From Pseudoalteromonas rubra (GTDB taxonomy: Bacteria; Pseudomonadota; Gammaproteobacteria; Enterobacterales; Alteromonadaceae), in NCBI RefSeq assembly GCF_000967655.1, contig NZ_JXYA01000002.1, positions 124,001 to 188,000 on the forward strand: a stretch of 64,000 nucleotides of DNA. Reading direction: 5' to 3'. A program made the translations under genes and the position numbers. The notes under the pieces were generated by a model that searched no databases, was not told the origin of the DNA, and was given only the letters and a program-made list of their open reading frames with translations. Numbering within the stretch: the stretch's first letter is position 1; the number at the start of each line of letters is the position of its first letter. Positions 10,438 through 20,244 of this stretch are shown here, piece by piece.

Positions 10438-11451
10438 TTAGTGGTTTGCGGCCGTTGATTCACGGGTGATCAGGCGCGCCTCCAGGACACACTGATAAAC
10501 CGTGTCCTGCGGCTCTGAGATCTGCAATATCAGTTGCTCTACCGCCTGACGAGTCATCTCTTCCACTGGTTGTGCAATAGTCGTCAGACCCGGCCAGATA
10601 TGTCTGGCGATCGGCGCGTTATCGAACCCTGCAATGGACAAATCTTCCGGTACCCGTAACTGGCGTTGTGTCGCCAGCTTCAGTACCGCTGCCGCCATAT
10701 AGTCGTTTGATGCGAATACCGCAGAGGGCCTGGGGGTCAAATCTAATATCGCTTTGGCGCTGTCAGCCCCGGAGTGATAACTGAAGTTACCCTCGGCGAC
10801 AAGTCGCTCTTGCAATGGAATTTGGTGCTGTTCAAGCGCCCGTTTATATCCGTTAAAACGGTTTTCTGTGGCGCTGTGATCCGGATGGCCTTTAATAAAC
10901 GCAATGTCGGTGTGTCCAAGCGTTATCAGGTGCTCGGTTAGCTCGAAGGCGCCCTGCTCGTCATTACTACAAACAGAAATCGATTCATCGTCCTGGATAG
11001 CGGATGCCACCAGTGCGTAATTGATGTTCTTTTGTTTTAGAAACTCGATTAATTCCCGAGAGTCCGAAAACGGCGGCGTCAACACCAGTCCATCGAGACG
11101 AGACGTAGTCAGCAATTGATCGATATTATCAATCAATGCTTCGCCTCTGAGTTCGCACGGATGAATAAGCAAGTTGTAATTGTGCTTATGACACGCCTCC
11201 AGAGCACCACTTTGCACCCGGGTGATATAACTTTTACTCGGGTTGTCGTACAAACAGCCAATTATAAAGCTCTTATTACGCGCCAGTCCCCGGGCGATGG
11301 GGTTGGGTCGGTAGTCGAGCTCTTTAAACACCTTGAGCACCTTCTCTCGAGTTGCCGGGCTGACATTGGGCTCATTGTTCAGTACGCGGGATACGGTCTT
11401 TTTCGACACCCCCGCATACTGTGCGACACTGTTAATGGTCACTTTCTTCAT
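10438..11451 (-). CDS. LacI/GalR-family regulator, probable glk-edd-eda-gap repressor
   Basis: DNA-binding repressor of 337 residues. The N-terminal helix-turn-helix and hinge are clear (VTINSVAQYAGVSKKTVSRVLNN at about 3-25, then the YRPNPIARGLA hinge). A periplasmic-binding-protein-like effector domain follows (FASNDYMAA and AGFDN motifs). It starts 14 bases after the glk stop codon, so the two genes are co-transcribed. Location between glk and edd, both carrying TGACACCGGTGTCA, makes it the leading candidate for binding those sites; a second LacI protein at 12871 is the alternative. The effector is unknown but is likely a glucose-pathway metabolite. Confidence 0.9.
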   Translation of the reverse strand: MKKVTINSVAQYAGVSKKTVSRVLNNEPNVSPATREKVLKVFKELDYRPNPIARGLARNKSFIIGCLYDNPSKSYITRVQSGALEACHKHNYNLLIHPCELRGEALIDNIDQLLTTSRLDGLVLTPPFSDSRELIEFLKQKNINYALVASAIQDDESISVCSNDEQGAFELTEHLITLGHTDIAFIKGHPDHSATENRFNGYKRALEQHQIPLQERLVAEGNFSYHSGADSAKAILDLTPRPSAVFASNDYMAAAVLKLATQRQLRVPEDLSIAGFDNAPIARHIWPGLTTIAQPVEEMTRQAVEQLILQISEPQDTVYQCVLEARLITRESTAANH

Positions 11452-11465
11452 TACACTTGTCCTGA

Positions 11466-12482
11466 CTATCTGGTACTCGCGCGCTCATGTAAACACGCCG
11501 CAGCACCAATCAAAGGAATATTTTCCTGCACCACTAAGGTAACGGGGATCTGGCCTGCATACTGGCTCATCGGTCCTTTGGTAACAAAGCGCTCTGTAAA
11601 CTGACTTGATTTTAGTCGCTCGGCCATGCGCGGTAAAATACCACCGCCAATAAACACCCCACCCAGCGCACCGAAGGTTAAAGACAGATCGCCCGCCACA
11701 CTGCCAATCCAGTCGCAGAAATGATTTAAGGTAGCATCGCAAATATCGCACTCAGCGGCACGTTCACTGATCTGCGCTGCACTTAATCGCTCAGCAGGCA
11801 CACCTTTTACTTTTGCCATTGCCTGATATAAATGCGCCAGACCACGACCTGAAAACACTTCTTCAACAGAGACATGGGCAATCTCCTGCTTGAGCGCGGC
11901 CAGCAGCTGCTGATCCAACTCAGTGACAGCGGCCAGACTGATATGGCCAGCTTCACAGCTCATCACCGCGCTGCCGTTAATGTCGCGGGCCAGACACGCT
12001 GCGCCAAACCCGGTCCCCGGCCCCATTACCGCAATATTGGCTCCCGCCTGGGCCTGACCTGATTTTATTTCTATGTTTTGTTTTGGATCCAGGTAAGGTG
12101 CGGCGTAGGCAAAGGCAGCAAAATCATTGATGACGGCCAATTCATTGAAACCAAATTGCTGTTTAATATCCTGACTATTGAACTGCCAACCCAGATTGGT
12201 CAGATAAACCTGCTGTGCTTTTACAGGACCCGCAACAGCCAAACACGCGCGTGTTGGTTTGGCGATTGGCAGTTCATTAAGGTAGCGACTGATGGCAGTT
12301 TCAAAAGAAGGGAATTCGGCGCTGGGATACGTAGACTGATGACTAATAATAAACTGATTGGTGCTCGAATCGTAATGGGTTACGACAGCAAAGCGGGCGT
12401 TGGTGCCGCCAATATCGGCAACGACAATGGGCTCAAAAGCCTGGTCTTTGTCATTCGAGCTATGAGGTGTTGTCTGGCTCAT
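11466..12482 (-). CDS. glk: Glucokinase
   Basis: ATP-dependent phosphorylation of glucose to glucose-6-phosphate. It has 338 residues from the ATG at 12482. An upstream in-frame ATG at 12617 would add 45 residues (rich in Trp, His and Cys) without family resemblance, so I reject it. Motifs: VVADIGGTNARFAVV (phosphate 1), INDFAAFAYA with the catalytic Asp, GPGTGFGAA, CEAGHISLAA and FIGGGILPR. This is the proteobacterial Glk rather than the ROK type. Its promoter holds one TGACACCGGTGTCA copy in the spacer. Co-transcription with the downstream LacI gene links glucose phosphorylation to Entner-Doudoroff control. Confidence 0.95.
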   Translation of the reverse strand: MSQTTPHSSNDKDQAFEPIVVADIGGTNARFAVVTHYDSSTNQFIISHQSTYPSAEFPSFETAISRYLNELPIAKPTRACLAVAGPVKAQQVYLTNLGWQFNSQDIKQQFGFNELAVINDFAAFAYAAPYLDPKQNIEIKSGQAQAGANIAVMGPGTGFGAACLARDINGSAVMSCEAGHISLAAVTELDQQLLAALKQEIAHVSVEEVFSGRGLAHLYQAMAKVKGVPAERLSAAQISERAAECDICDATLNHFCDWIGSVAGDLSLTFGALGGVFIGGGILPRMAERLKSSQFTERFVTKGPMSQYAGQIPVTLVVQENIPLIGAAACLHERASTR

Positions 12483-12650
12483 GTTGTTTTTCTCTTTTAT
12501 CCGGGTGCACTGAGTGCACAACTTCCAAGGTAACTGGCTTGGGTGATGATGCCAAGATTCAGCAAGATAACTTTGCACGTTCAGCTGAAAAAATGCTGCC
12601 CCCGGAGGGACAGCCAATACGTTTTGACAACAAAATGATAAAACAGTGAC

Positions 12651-12679
12651 ATTATGACACCGGTGTCAGATGGAGGCAA
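12651..12679 (-). promoter_or_regulatory. glk promoter with embedded LacI-type operator
   Basis: On the minus strand TTGCCT (12679-12674) and CATAAT (12656-12651) are spaced by exactly 17 bases. The palindrome TGACACCGGTGTCA (12655-12668) lies almost entirely in that spacer and reaches the first two bases of the -10 box, so a bound repressor would block polymerase directly. The predicted leader is about 160 nt. Confidence 0.7.
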
Positions 12680-12870
12680 TAAAAATTTTTGCCCAATCGG
12701 TGCGTCATTCACTAACTGAGCATTTTCACAGCAATTATTTTGCAGCGCGGTACTATTTTTAATGATCAGGTCGGTCAATTAGGCTCGCTGGGCAGCAAGA
12801 TGGAGATTGCGCTTGCAAATTTTATTCATTCGCTGACAATAATCAGGTTATCACTCAGAACAAATACACT

Positions 12871-13893
12871 ATGAAACCAAAAGGCAAAGCCACTTCTTTT
12901 GATATCGCCCACTTTGCGGGTGTCTCTCAGTCTACCGTGTCGCGCGCGTTGCGAAACAGCCCGCTGGTAAATGAAGAGACCCGGCGCCGCGTCTGGGAAG
13001 TCGCAAAGCAGCTCAATTATAAGGTCGACAAAAATGCCAGTAACCTGCGGACTCAGCAAAGCAGCACGCTGGCGCTGTTATTGTTTGAAGATCCGACCGG
13101 GGACGAATCGCAGATCAACCCTTTCTTTCTTAACATGCTGGGGAGCATCACCCGTGCCTGTGCAAAACAGGGCTACGACCTGCTGGTTTCCTTTCAATCC
13201 TCCAGTCAGGACTGGCGAGCAGATTATGAAGACAGTCACCGTGCCGATGGCATTATTTTACTGGGTTATGGTGATTATATGGACTATCAGTCCCGGCTTC
13301 AGCAACTGCTTGCTCAGGACACCAAGTTTGTTTGCTGGGGTGCAACGGTCGACGGCCGTGAAGATTTAACTGTAAGCTGTGATAATTATGGCGGCGGCAA
13401 ACTGGCAGCCGAACACCTGTTACAGCAAAACCGCTCACAATATGTATTTATCGGTGATGCATCTGACCACAGTCCGGAGTTTTTTGCTCGCTTCAAAGGC
13501 TTTCGGGATACCCTGACAGCCCAGGGCCATAGCTTATCCGAGCGTCAAATCGCCAACGCTATCTCAACCGAAGAGTCTGGTTATCATGCTACCCGCTCCT
13601 TGCTGGCAAACAATATTCAGTTTGATGCCCTGTTCGCAGCCAGCGATCTGATAGCCATAGGTGCCCTGAAAGCACTGAAAGAGGCCGGTAAGGATGTGCC
13701 TGGCGATGTCGCCGTTGTCGGCTTTGACAATATCGCCGCAGCCAGCTTTATTTCACCAGCACTGACTACAGTGCAGCAAAATACCACTCTGGCAGGACAA
13801 ATGCTGGTTAACAACCTGCTTAATTTAATCAAAGGGGAAGCGGTAACAGATACTCTGCTACCACCCAAACTGATTGTGCGTAGATCCGCGTGA
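12871..13893 (+). CDS. LacI/GalR-family transcriptional regulator (second)
   Basis: DNA-binding regulator of 340 residues. The helix-turn-helix FDIAHFAGVSQSTVSRALRN lies at about residues 9-28, followed by the hinge YKVDKNASNLRTQ and an effector domain with FAASDLIAIGALKAL and VVGFDNIAAA. It is divergent from glk, with the glk operator 200 bp upstream of this start. Its recognition helix (QSTVSRAL) differs from that of the regulator at 10438 (KKTVSRVL), so the two probably read different operators. No sugar transporter or hydrolase adjoins it on this strand, so its regulon cannot be told from context. Confidence 0.88.
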   Translation: MKPKGKATSFDIAHFAGVSQSTVSRALRNSPLVNEETRRRVWEVAKQLNYKVDKNASNLRTQQSSTLALLLFEDPTGDESQINPFFLNMLGSITRACAKQGYDLLVSFQSSSQDWRADYEDSHRADGIILLGYGDYMDYQSRLQQLLAQDTKFVCWGATVDGREDLTVSCDNYGGGKLAAEHLLQQNRSQYVFIGDASDHSPEFFARFKGFRDTLTAQGHSLSERQIANAISTEESGYHATRSLLANNIQFDALFAASDLIAIGALKALKEAGKDVPGDVAVVGFDNIAAASFISPALTTVQQNTTLAGQMLVNNLLNLIKGEAVTDTLLPPKLIVRRSA

Positions 13894-13902
13894 GCGCCTG
13901 CG

Positions 13903-16206
13903 CTATAAATGAAATTTACTGATCTGCTGCTTGAGCAATCGCGCATCCTCATCCGCAGCAGAGGCCATTTCGTTGACCTGTGTGATAATCGCGCAGTTAG
14001 CCTGCGCCAGGCTTGTAATGTCTGATATTTGTTGGGTAACGTCTTTGGCCACCGCACTTTGCTCTGTCGCCGCTGTTGCCATTTGTTCATTAAAGGCTTC
14101 AATTTTGCAAATTTGGTCGTTAATGTGCTGCAAAGAGTCCCGTGTGGAATCCGTTGAGGATAAGTTGTTTTCTGTTAGTGCATGCGCTTCCTGAATCGCC
14201 GACATCGCACTTGCCGAGCCACTTTGCAGACCCTGGATCATGCGGTTGATTTCTTCTGTCGACTGCTGTGTTCTTTGCGCCAAAGACCTGACCTCATCAG
14301 CCACCACAGAGAACCCTCTACCCTGCTCTCCCGCTCGCGCGGCTTCTATCGCGGCATTCAATGCCAGTAAATTGGTTTGTTCGGCGATGGTCTGGATCAC
14401 CTCCAGCACCTGGCTGATGTTATTGGATTGTTCCTGTAACGCCGTCATTTGTTGCATGGTCAGGTCCATCGCCTGCTCCAGGCTGCGGGATGACTGCATA
14501 TTCTTGGCCACGTTACTCTTCCCCTGCTCAGACGCACTCACTGCATCGTGACTGGCTTCGCTGGTGAACTGCGCATTTTTTGCCACATCTTCTGAGGTCG
14601 CGGCCATTTGCTCCATTGCCGCAGCAATGTGCACCGTTAAATCCGTTTGCGTGTCGCTCTTGTTCGTCAGCTGTGCAAAATTGGCTTGTAGCTGGCCCAT
14701 CTGGCTGGACAGCGTTTCGGCGCTACTATTCACCTGGTTCAAGGTATCGGCAAAGGTTTCAAACATAGAGTTTAACGCGCGCTCTACCTGCCCCATTTCA
14801 TCCTGGCTATTTGACTCATCAAACCGCTGAGTTAAATCCAGAGACGTCGCAACCCGATTGATGAACCGGCTCATCTTTTGAATGGGCGTCGCTATAATGT
14901 TACCTAGCAGCCAGGCGCAGAATAACGCAATGACTATCAGAATGGCTGTAATAATGGTCGCCATGGTGGTGATCTGGTATGTTATTTCCTCCACATCCGC
15001 AAAGGCTTCTGACTGATCCAGCTCACTCAACAGCGCCCAGGTTTTACCGTTAATTTCGACATAGGTATAAGCAGATGCCACCGCAACATTGCGATAATCT
15101 TTAATGATGGCAAAGCCAGAGCGACCCGACAGTGCCGCTTCTACTGCCTGGGTGTGAACGCTTTGCAAACCAACCGAGGTGTCGAACCTGTCTATTGCGG
15201 CAATCGTTTGTGGATCCACATTCGCGTTTTTGAGTACCTGCAAATAACCGGCTTTATCTTCCAGTAAAAAGCGACTCATGCTGCGCATTTTAAAGTCACT
15301 GCCCACCAGGTAGGTCTCGCCGGACTCTCCAAGCCCCCGTGCTTGCCAGTTCTGTTTATAAGTCAGAATATCATTGAGTCTGTCAATCGGCATTTGAAAA
15401 ACCAGCACAGCCAGGGTGTCGCCGTCTTTAACTATTGGCGTCGCGACAAAGGACGCAGCCGCATTATAAGAAGGCAAATAAGGAGCAAAATCGACAAAAG
15501 CCACCTCACCCGAAGGGAGTGCTCTGGCGGCCCTGAACACCTCCCCAAGCCCACTTTGCGCATAAGGCCCGCGCAACAGAGAAGTCGCATAGTCCAGCTC
15601 TTTAAATACGGAATACACCACATGACCGCTCTGTGCGTCGACAATAAAGATATCGTAATAGCCAAAGCGCTCTAAAAAGGCATTAAAAAAGGGATGGTGT
15701 AGCCGGTGAGCCGTGTCATAGCTGCTGCCATCTTGCAAACCGCTCAGGGCGTTTTTGCTGCCCAGTGGATGGGTATTTTGCGCAATGTACTTGTCCTGCC
15801 AGTATCTGGCAGGTTTATCCAATGCCCCCAACAGACGTCGCGTATCCGTGGATGTACCGTTTCTTTGTGCAAATACCTGCCCAAACTCGTCACGATAATA
15901 ACGACTCAGAGCCCCTTCATCGGGCTGTGGACCCACTTGCTTAAAGGTGTTGGTAAATTGAATTGCCGCATCACGAGTGGCTTCACTTTTGGCCAAAGTG
16001 AGCAACTGGCCATTGATGAAGTCAAAGTACGCCGTTAACTGCTCTTTCTTTGCATCTCTGAGGCCCACCAGACGATGTTGGATCTGGCTGGTCAGCGTGT
16101 TGACCACATCTTTTTGGGTCACAATACCAACACTCACGGATAGAACAACAAGCGCAATAGTTATCAGAGTTGAGACGCTTACAATAAGCTTTAATTTGAT
16201 GCTCAC
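13903..16206 (-). CDS. Methyl-accepting chemotaxis protein with dCache-type sensor
   Basis: Transmembrane chemoreceptor of 767 residues. TM1 is at about 7-29. A long periplasmic region (30-410) has double-Cache features, including [18 protein letters not shown] and [14 protein letters not shown]2 is at about 412-434, HAMP at 436-490, and the cytoplasmic signalling domain has its hairpin tip at about 606-645 ([37 protein letters not shown]). The ligand is unknown. The gene lies 95 bp downstream of a betaine-type binding protein gene on the same strand, which raises the possibility of binding-protein-assisted sensing. The stop is ten bases from the convergent LacI gene. Confidence 0.93.
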   Translation of the reverse strand: MSIKLKLIVSVSTLITIALVVLSVSVGIVTQKDVVNTLTSQIQHRLVGLRDAKKEQLTAYFDFINGQLLTLAKSEATRDAAIQFTNTFKQVGPQPDEGALSRYYRDEFGQVFAQRNGTSTDTRRLLGALDKPARYWQDKYIAQNTHPLGSKNALSGLQDGSSYDTAHRLHHPFFNAFLERFGYYDIFIVDAQSGHVVYSVFKELDYATSLLRGPYAQSGLGEVFRAARALPSGEVAFVDFAPYLPSYNAAASFVATPIVKDGDTLAVLVFQMPIDRLNDILTYKQNWQARGLGESGETYLVGSDFKMRSMSRFLLEDKAGYLQVLKNANVDPQTIAAIDRFDTSVGLQSVHTQAVEAALSGRSGFAIIKDYRNVAVASAYTYVEINGKTWALLSELDQSEAFADVEEITYQITTMATIITAILIVIALFCAWLLGNIIATPIQKMSRFINRVATSLDLTQRFDESNSQDEMGQVERALNSMFETFADTLNQVNSSAETLSSQMGQLQANFAQLTNKSDTQTDLTVHIAAAMEQMAATSEDVAKNAQFTSEASHDAVSASEQGKSNVAKNMQSSRSLEQAMDLTMQQMTALQEQSNNISQVLEVIQTIAEQTNLLALNAAIEAARAGEQGRGFSVVADEVRSLAQRTQQSTEEINRMIQGLQSGSASAMSAIQEAHALTENNLSSTDSTRDSLQHINDQICKIEAFNEQMATAATEQSAVAKDVTQQISDITSLAQANCAIITQVNEMASAADEDARLLKQQISKFHL

Positions 16207-16301
16207 AGCACCTCCAGCGTCATCCTGACTTGTAAAATCGACAGGTACTAAAAGCTTAGATCAAGATCTGCAATCATGTTGTTTTATTTAACTATGTCGG
16301 G

Positions 16302-17228
16302 CTAATTAATACACGCAACAAACCACTTACGCCATTTGGCCTGATTGTTTTCAAGCCAGTGTTTTGCAACCAGTGCTGGCGTAAAGTTTTCCAGGTTAAC
16401 CATGGCAGCCAGCTGCTCAAGCGTGGTGCTGTTCATGTCAAACTGGCGTAGGCCCTTTGCCAGGCAAGGGTGCTGGTCAAAAAAGTCTGTACTGACAATT
16501 TTTTTTAACCAGCCAGATTTGGGATTACCGCAGTCAAACAAAAATTTGGGATTAACGCCCCAGCCAGGCTCTGTTTCGCAGCGTATGTCAAAGTCAGGGA
16601 ATTCAACAAATTCGCCCGGATAGACCGCGCCCACCCAGTTTGGCGTCCAGTTAAACATTAATATGGGTTGCTTGATTTTGTGCGCAATGGCGAGCTTTTT
16701 CCACAAAGCCTCACCACTTTCGACCTGTTCAACCACAAACGGCAACTGCAATGCCCGGATCCTGGCCCTGTCTGGCTTTTCCCAGGGACCCGCAATGTAC
16801 ACGCCCTTCCCCTGAGAGCCAGGCCTGGCAAACACCTCAGCACACTGAAGCAATGCCTGCCAATGCGGCAACCCGGGACAATGCTGCTTTACATACAAGG
16901 GATACCACCAGTCCTCGCGGGTTTTTAAACTATAGTCACCCAGATCAACAATCACCTGGCTTTGCATCAGCTGCGCGTATTTGTCTGCCATCGTGCCTTC
17001 CCAGACTTCAACCTGCACATCTGCCATCCCGGCTTTAAGCAAAAACCACTGGCCGTCTGTTTTTGCCTCAATAAACTCGGTCTGGTAACCCAACTCAGTA
17101 AAGATATTTGCAACAATGTGGGAAAGCACTTGCTGACTGGTCCAGTCGTTATAAAGGAGCTGTACTGGTTGCGTGGTGCTGATATTCAGCTGTAGTGACA
17201 ACACCCAAAGGCCTATGGAAGTAACCAT
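16302..17228 (-). CDS. OpuAC/ProX-like substrate-binding protein, orphan
   Basis: Putative periplasmic binding protein of 308 residues in the glycine betaine/choline (OpuAC) family. Visible signs are the opening strand VQLLYNDWTSQQV, EVWEGTMADKY, GPWEKPDRAR, a Trp-rich ligand region (FNWTPNWVGAVYPGEFVEFP) and the C-terminal helical lobe. No ATPase or permease gene is adjacent, so it is either an orphan component or a sensory partner of the neighbouring chemoreceptor. The start is uncertain. The ATG at 17228 gives a hydrophobic leader without positive charge; the open frame continues upstream (with an Arg) but shows no ATG, so a non-ATG start would give a better signal peptide. Confidence 0.75.
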   Translation of the reverse strand: MVTSIGLWVLSLQLNISTTQPVQLLYNDWTSQQVLSHIVANIFTELGYQTEFIEAKTDGQWFLLKAGMADVQVEVWEGTMADKYAQLMQSQVIVDLGDYSLKTREDWWYPLYVKQHCPGLPHWQALLQCAEVFARPGSQGKGVYIAGPWEKPDRARIRALQLPFVVEQVESGEALWKKLAIAHKIKQPILMFNWTPNWVGAVYPGEFVEFPDFDIRCETEPGWGVNPKFLFDCGNPKSGWLKKIVSTDFFDQHPCLAKGLRQFDMNSTTLEQLAAMVNLENFTPALVAKHWLENNQAKWRKWFVACIN

Positions 17229-17339
17229 GTGTATGTTTATTTCACAACGAACTATTGCAACCAGTATAGGCCAAATATATGAGTTAGCCTCCTATTTAAA
17301 GAAGCCTATACAGTTTCGTTCACACATCAGAATCCTGCA

Positions 17340-18371
17340 TTACTCATGAAACCAATAACTACCACCCGTCAATAGCGCCTCAATATTGCCTTGTCCTTGA
17401 CTTGCAATGCTGCTTTGCTGCTGTTCAATCATCCCCTGCTCGTAGGTCGGCTTTCTCAACTGTCTGAAAACCCCTACCGGCAAAGGTAATCCCTTATGCT
17501 GGAAACTACTAAGCAAGGCATCATATGCTTCATTATCACTGCCGGTCGTATGAACCAGTGCGTTGTCAGGTAAAGACTCAGTGTTGACAGATACAACCTT
17601 TGCTTCCAGCCCGTCCAAAACAATGGCTTTTTTATCCTTACTCCCAAACACTAAGGGCTCACCGTCCACAAGCTGAACCGTTGCATCGTCCTTTGTATCC
17701 CGGGCTGTTGCGGCTTCAAAAGCGCCATCATTGAAGACATGGCAATTTTGATAAATTTCAACAAACGAAGCACCTTGGTGTTCTGCAGCCTGTTTTAAGA
17801 TCTTCTGCAACCCTTTCGCATCTTTATCAATTGCTCTTGCCACAAAGGTTGCACCCGCATTTAACGCAAACGACACTGGGTCAACCGGCCCGGAAATACT
17901 GCCCAAAGGGCTGCTCTTTGTGACCTTGCCTTGCTCTGAAGTCGGTGAGTATTGACCTTTGGTTAGTCCATAAATTCGGTTGTTTATCAGCAGAATATTC
18001 ACATTTATATTGCGTCTTAATAAATGCAATAAATGATTTGCGCCGATACTAAGTGCATCTCCATCCCCGGTGATAACCCAGACTGACAGTTCCGGGTTTG
18101 CCAGCTTGATACCAGTTGCAACAGTGGGCGCTCGGCCATGCAATGTATGAAAGCCATAGGTGCTCAGGTAATAAGGCAGCCGGCTTGAGCAGCCGATACC
18201 CGATACAAAAACAAAATTCTCCTTCGGCGTATTTAACTCTGGCAGTACTTTTTGTATTCCAGCCAAAATGGCGTAATCGCCACACCCCGGACACCATCTC
18301 ACTTCCTGATCAGATGCGAAGTCTGCTTTACTCAACTTAGTTACGACGTCTATTTTCTCTACAATACTCAT
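17340..18371 (-). CDS. korB: 2-oxoacid:ferredoxin oxidoreductase, beta subunit
   Basis: TPP-binding subunit of 343 residues. WCPGCGDY (27-34), the SGIGCSSR segment and the TPP/Mg motif GDGDALSIGANH with NNRIYGLTKGQYSPTS are the signature of KorB-type enzymes, which oxidise 2-oxoglutarate (or a related 2-oxoacid) with CoA and reduce ferredoxin. It starts ten bases after the alpha/gamma subunit gene and is the last gene of the long biosynthetic cluster. No FeS delta subunit is fused or adjacent, so the cluster ferredoxin at 26037 is the probable electron acceptor. The substrate is inferred from family only. Confidence 0.92.
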   Translation of the reverse strand: MSIVEKIDVVTKLSKADFASDQEVRWCPGCGDYAILAGIQKVLPELNTPKENFVFVSGIGCSSRLPYYLSTYGFHTLHGRAPTVATGIKLANPELSVWVITGDGDALSIGANHLLHLLRRNINVNILLINNRIYGLTKGQYSPTSEQGKVTKSSPLGSISGPVDPVSFALNAGATFVARAIDKDAKGLQKILKQAAEHQGASFVEIYQNCHVFNDGAFEAATARDTKDDATVQLVDGEPLVFGSKDKKAIVLDGLEAKVVSVNTESLPDNALVHTTGSDNEAYDALLSSFQHKGLPLPVGVFRQLRKPTYEQGMIEQQQSSIASQGQGNIEALLTGGSYWFHE

Positions 18372-18381
18372 GGTTATTCCT

Positions 18382-20244
18382 TTACTGGCTATTGTCTGTC
18401 AGAAGTTGTTTGCAGTGCTGGTAAACTTCATCAATTTTGAATGGCATACCACTTACTTTTTGTAAGACTTCAGTTTCAATTGACCAGTGATTTTTTAAAA
18501 CACTATTGAGCTGCCCCAAATTGAGCTCTGCGACTAACACTTTGCGATAACGGCGCAAACAATCACCCAACCCTTCCGGCAATGGATTTAAATTACGCAA
18601 ATGCAGATGGTCTATCGCATATCCTTCACTTTTAAGTTGTTGTACGGCCGTGTGTAATGCGCCATGAGTCGACCCCCACGCCACAACCAACACATCTGCA
18701 CCACTGTACTCATCTGCACTGATTGGCGAAATGTCTTGACTGATGCGCTTTATTTTTTCTTTGCGCGTCAAAACCATTTTAAAGTGGTTATCAGGATCAT
18801 AACTGATGGCGCCTTTGTCGTAGTCTCGCTCCAGTCCACCTAAACGGTGCTCAAGCCCTTTTTGACCTGGTAACACCCAAGATCGAGCCAGCGTGTTGGG
18901 GCATCTCTGAAATAAAGCACCGTCACTCTGTGCAGGTAAATTGGCAACAGAAAAACCATCAATGTCTTCGTCTGTGGGGATCTGCCAAGGCTCGGCACTG
19001 TTGGCCAGGTAACCATCGCTTAGCACAATGACAGGTGTCATATAGGTGACTGCAATCCGAAATGCTTCAATCGCCATAGTAAAGCAGTCTGCCGGTGTAG
19101 AAGGCGCTAAAACAGGCACTTCACACTCGCCATGACGACCATATAAGGCAGCGAGCAGATCGGTTTGTTCCGTCTTTGTAGGCATACCCGTAGAAGGCCC
19201 TGCACGTTGAATATTAAATACAACGGCAGGAAGCTCCGCCATAACCGCCAAACCGAGCATTTCTTGCTTGAGATCTAACCCCGGCCCACTGGTACTCGTT
19301 AATGCCAAATTACCGGCAAATGAGGCGCCAACTACGGCGCCCATCGCCGAGATTTCATCCTCTGACTGAAAGGTCTTAACGCCGAAGTTTTTGTATCGCG
19401 CCAGGCTGTGCAGTACATCTGACGACGGTGTGATTGGGTAACTGGCAAAAAAGAGTTCTCTTTTGCATTTTATAGAAGCCACCACGGCGCCAAGCGCTAA
19501 GGCCTCATTACCCGTAATATGGCGATATCTCCCCTTCGGCAAGTTTGCTTTTGGTACACGAAACCCGGCATCAAACAGCTCAATCGTATCGGCATAATTG
19601 TAACCGCTGTGCAGCGCCTTTTTATTGGCTTCGCTCAACAAGTGCTGCTTGCCAAATTTAGCGTCAAGCCAGTTCTCAAGCTCTTCGATTGGACGTTCAT
19701 AGAGCCAACAAACGACCCCCAATGACAACATGTTTTTACACAGCAACGCTTTTTTTCTTGGTAAATTCAAGGAGCTTAGTGCGTCAAGCGTCAATTGTGT
19801 CAACGGTATCTCTACCAATCGAAAACGGTCTAACTCCCCCGTCTTTAACGGGTTTTCCTGATAACCGGCTTTAACACAGTCTTTCTCTTTAAAGCTGTCA
19901 CTATTTATAATCAAGATGCCATTGTCGCTTAGCTCACTGATATTCTGTTTCAATGCCGCCGGATTCATTGCCACCATTGCATCGAGATGATCTCCCGGAG
20001 TTAAAATAGGCTCAGAGGAGAAACACAGTTTAAACCCTGATACGCCAGCTGTTGTGCCGGCCGGTGCGCGGATCTCTGCGGGGAAATCCGGAAAGCAACT
20101 AATGTCGTTGCCTTTAACAGAAGACGAATAGGCAAATCTGTCGCCAATGAGCTGAATGCCATCCCCAGAATCTCCGGAAAACAGTATTGTTACTTCCTCC
20201 AATACCTCACGGTTTGTAGCTTCTGCCTTGCTTACTTCTATCAT
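18382..20244 (-). CDS. korA: 2-oxoacid:ferredoxin oxidoreductase, fused gamma-alpha subunit
   Basis: 620 residues. The N-terminal gamma domain (about 17-200; LFSGDSGDGIQLIGD) is fused to the alpha (pyrimidine-binding) domain (about 245-620) with FFASYPITPSSDVLH, SEDEISAMGAVVGASFAG and TSTSGPGLDLKQE. This is the two-subunit KorAB layout seen in aerobic bacteria such as Mycobacterium. Its ATG shares one base with the stop of the RND permease gene (TAATG), so the two are translationally coupled. With KorB it should generate low-potential reduced ferredoxin. That a biosynthetic operon carries its own copy suggests a specific electron need; this is inference. Confidence 0.92.
   Translation of the reverse strand: MIEVSKAEATNREVLEEVTILFSGDSGDGIQLIGDRFAYSSSVKGNDISCFPDFPAEIRAPAGTTAGVSGFKLCFSSEPILTPGDHLDAMVAMNPAALKQNISELSDNGILIINSDSFKEKDCVKAGYQENPLKTGELDRFRLVEIPLTQLTLDALSSLNLPRKKALLCKNMLSLGVVCWLYERPIEELENWLDAKFGKQHLLSEANKKALHSGYNYADTIELFDAGFRVPKANLPKGRYRHITGNEALALGAVVASIKCKRELFFASYPITPSSDVLHSLARYKNFGVKTFQSEDEISAMGAVVGASFAGNLALTSTSGPGLDLKQEMLGLAVMAELPAVVFNIQRAGPSTGMPTKTEQTDLLAALYGRHGECEVPVLAPSTPADCFTMAIEAFRIAVTYMTPVIVLSDGYLANSAEPWQIPTDEDIDGFSVANLPAQSDGALFQRCPNTLARSWVLPGQKGLEHRLGGLERDYDKGAISYDPDNHFKMVLTRKEKIKRISQDISPISADEYSGADVLVVAWGSTHGALHTAVQQLKSEGYAIDHLHLRNLNPLPEGLGDCLRRYRKVLVAELNLGQLNSVLKNHWSIETEVLQKVSGMPFKIDEVYQHCKQLLTDNSQ

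Noticed and set aside
12483..12617. Extended glk start adding 45 residues.
   Set aside because: The extension has no family match; the ATG at 12482 gives the normal Glk length and N-terminus.
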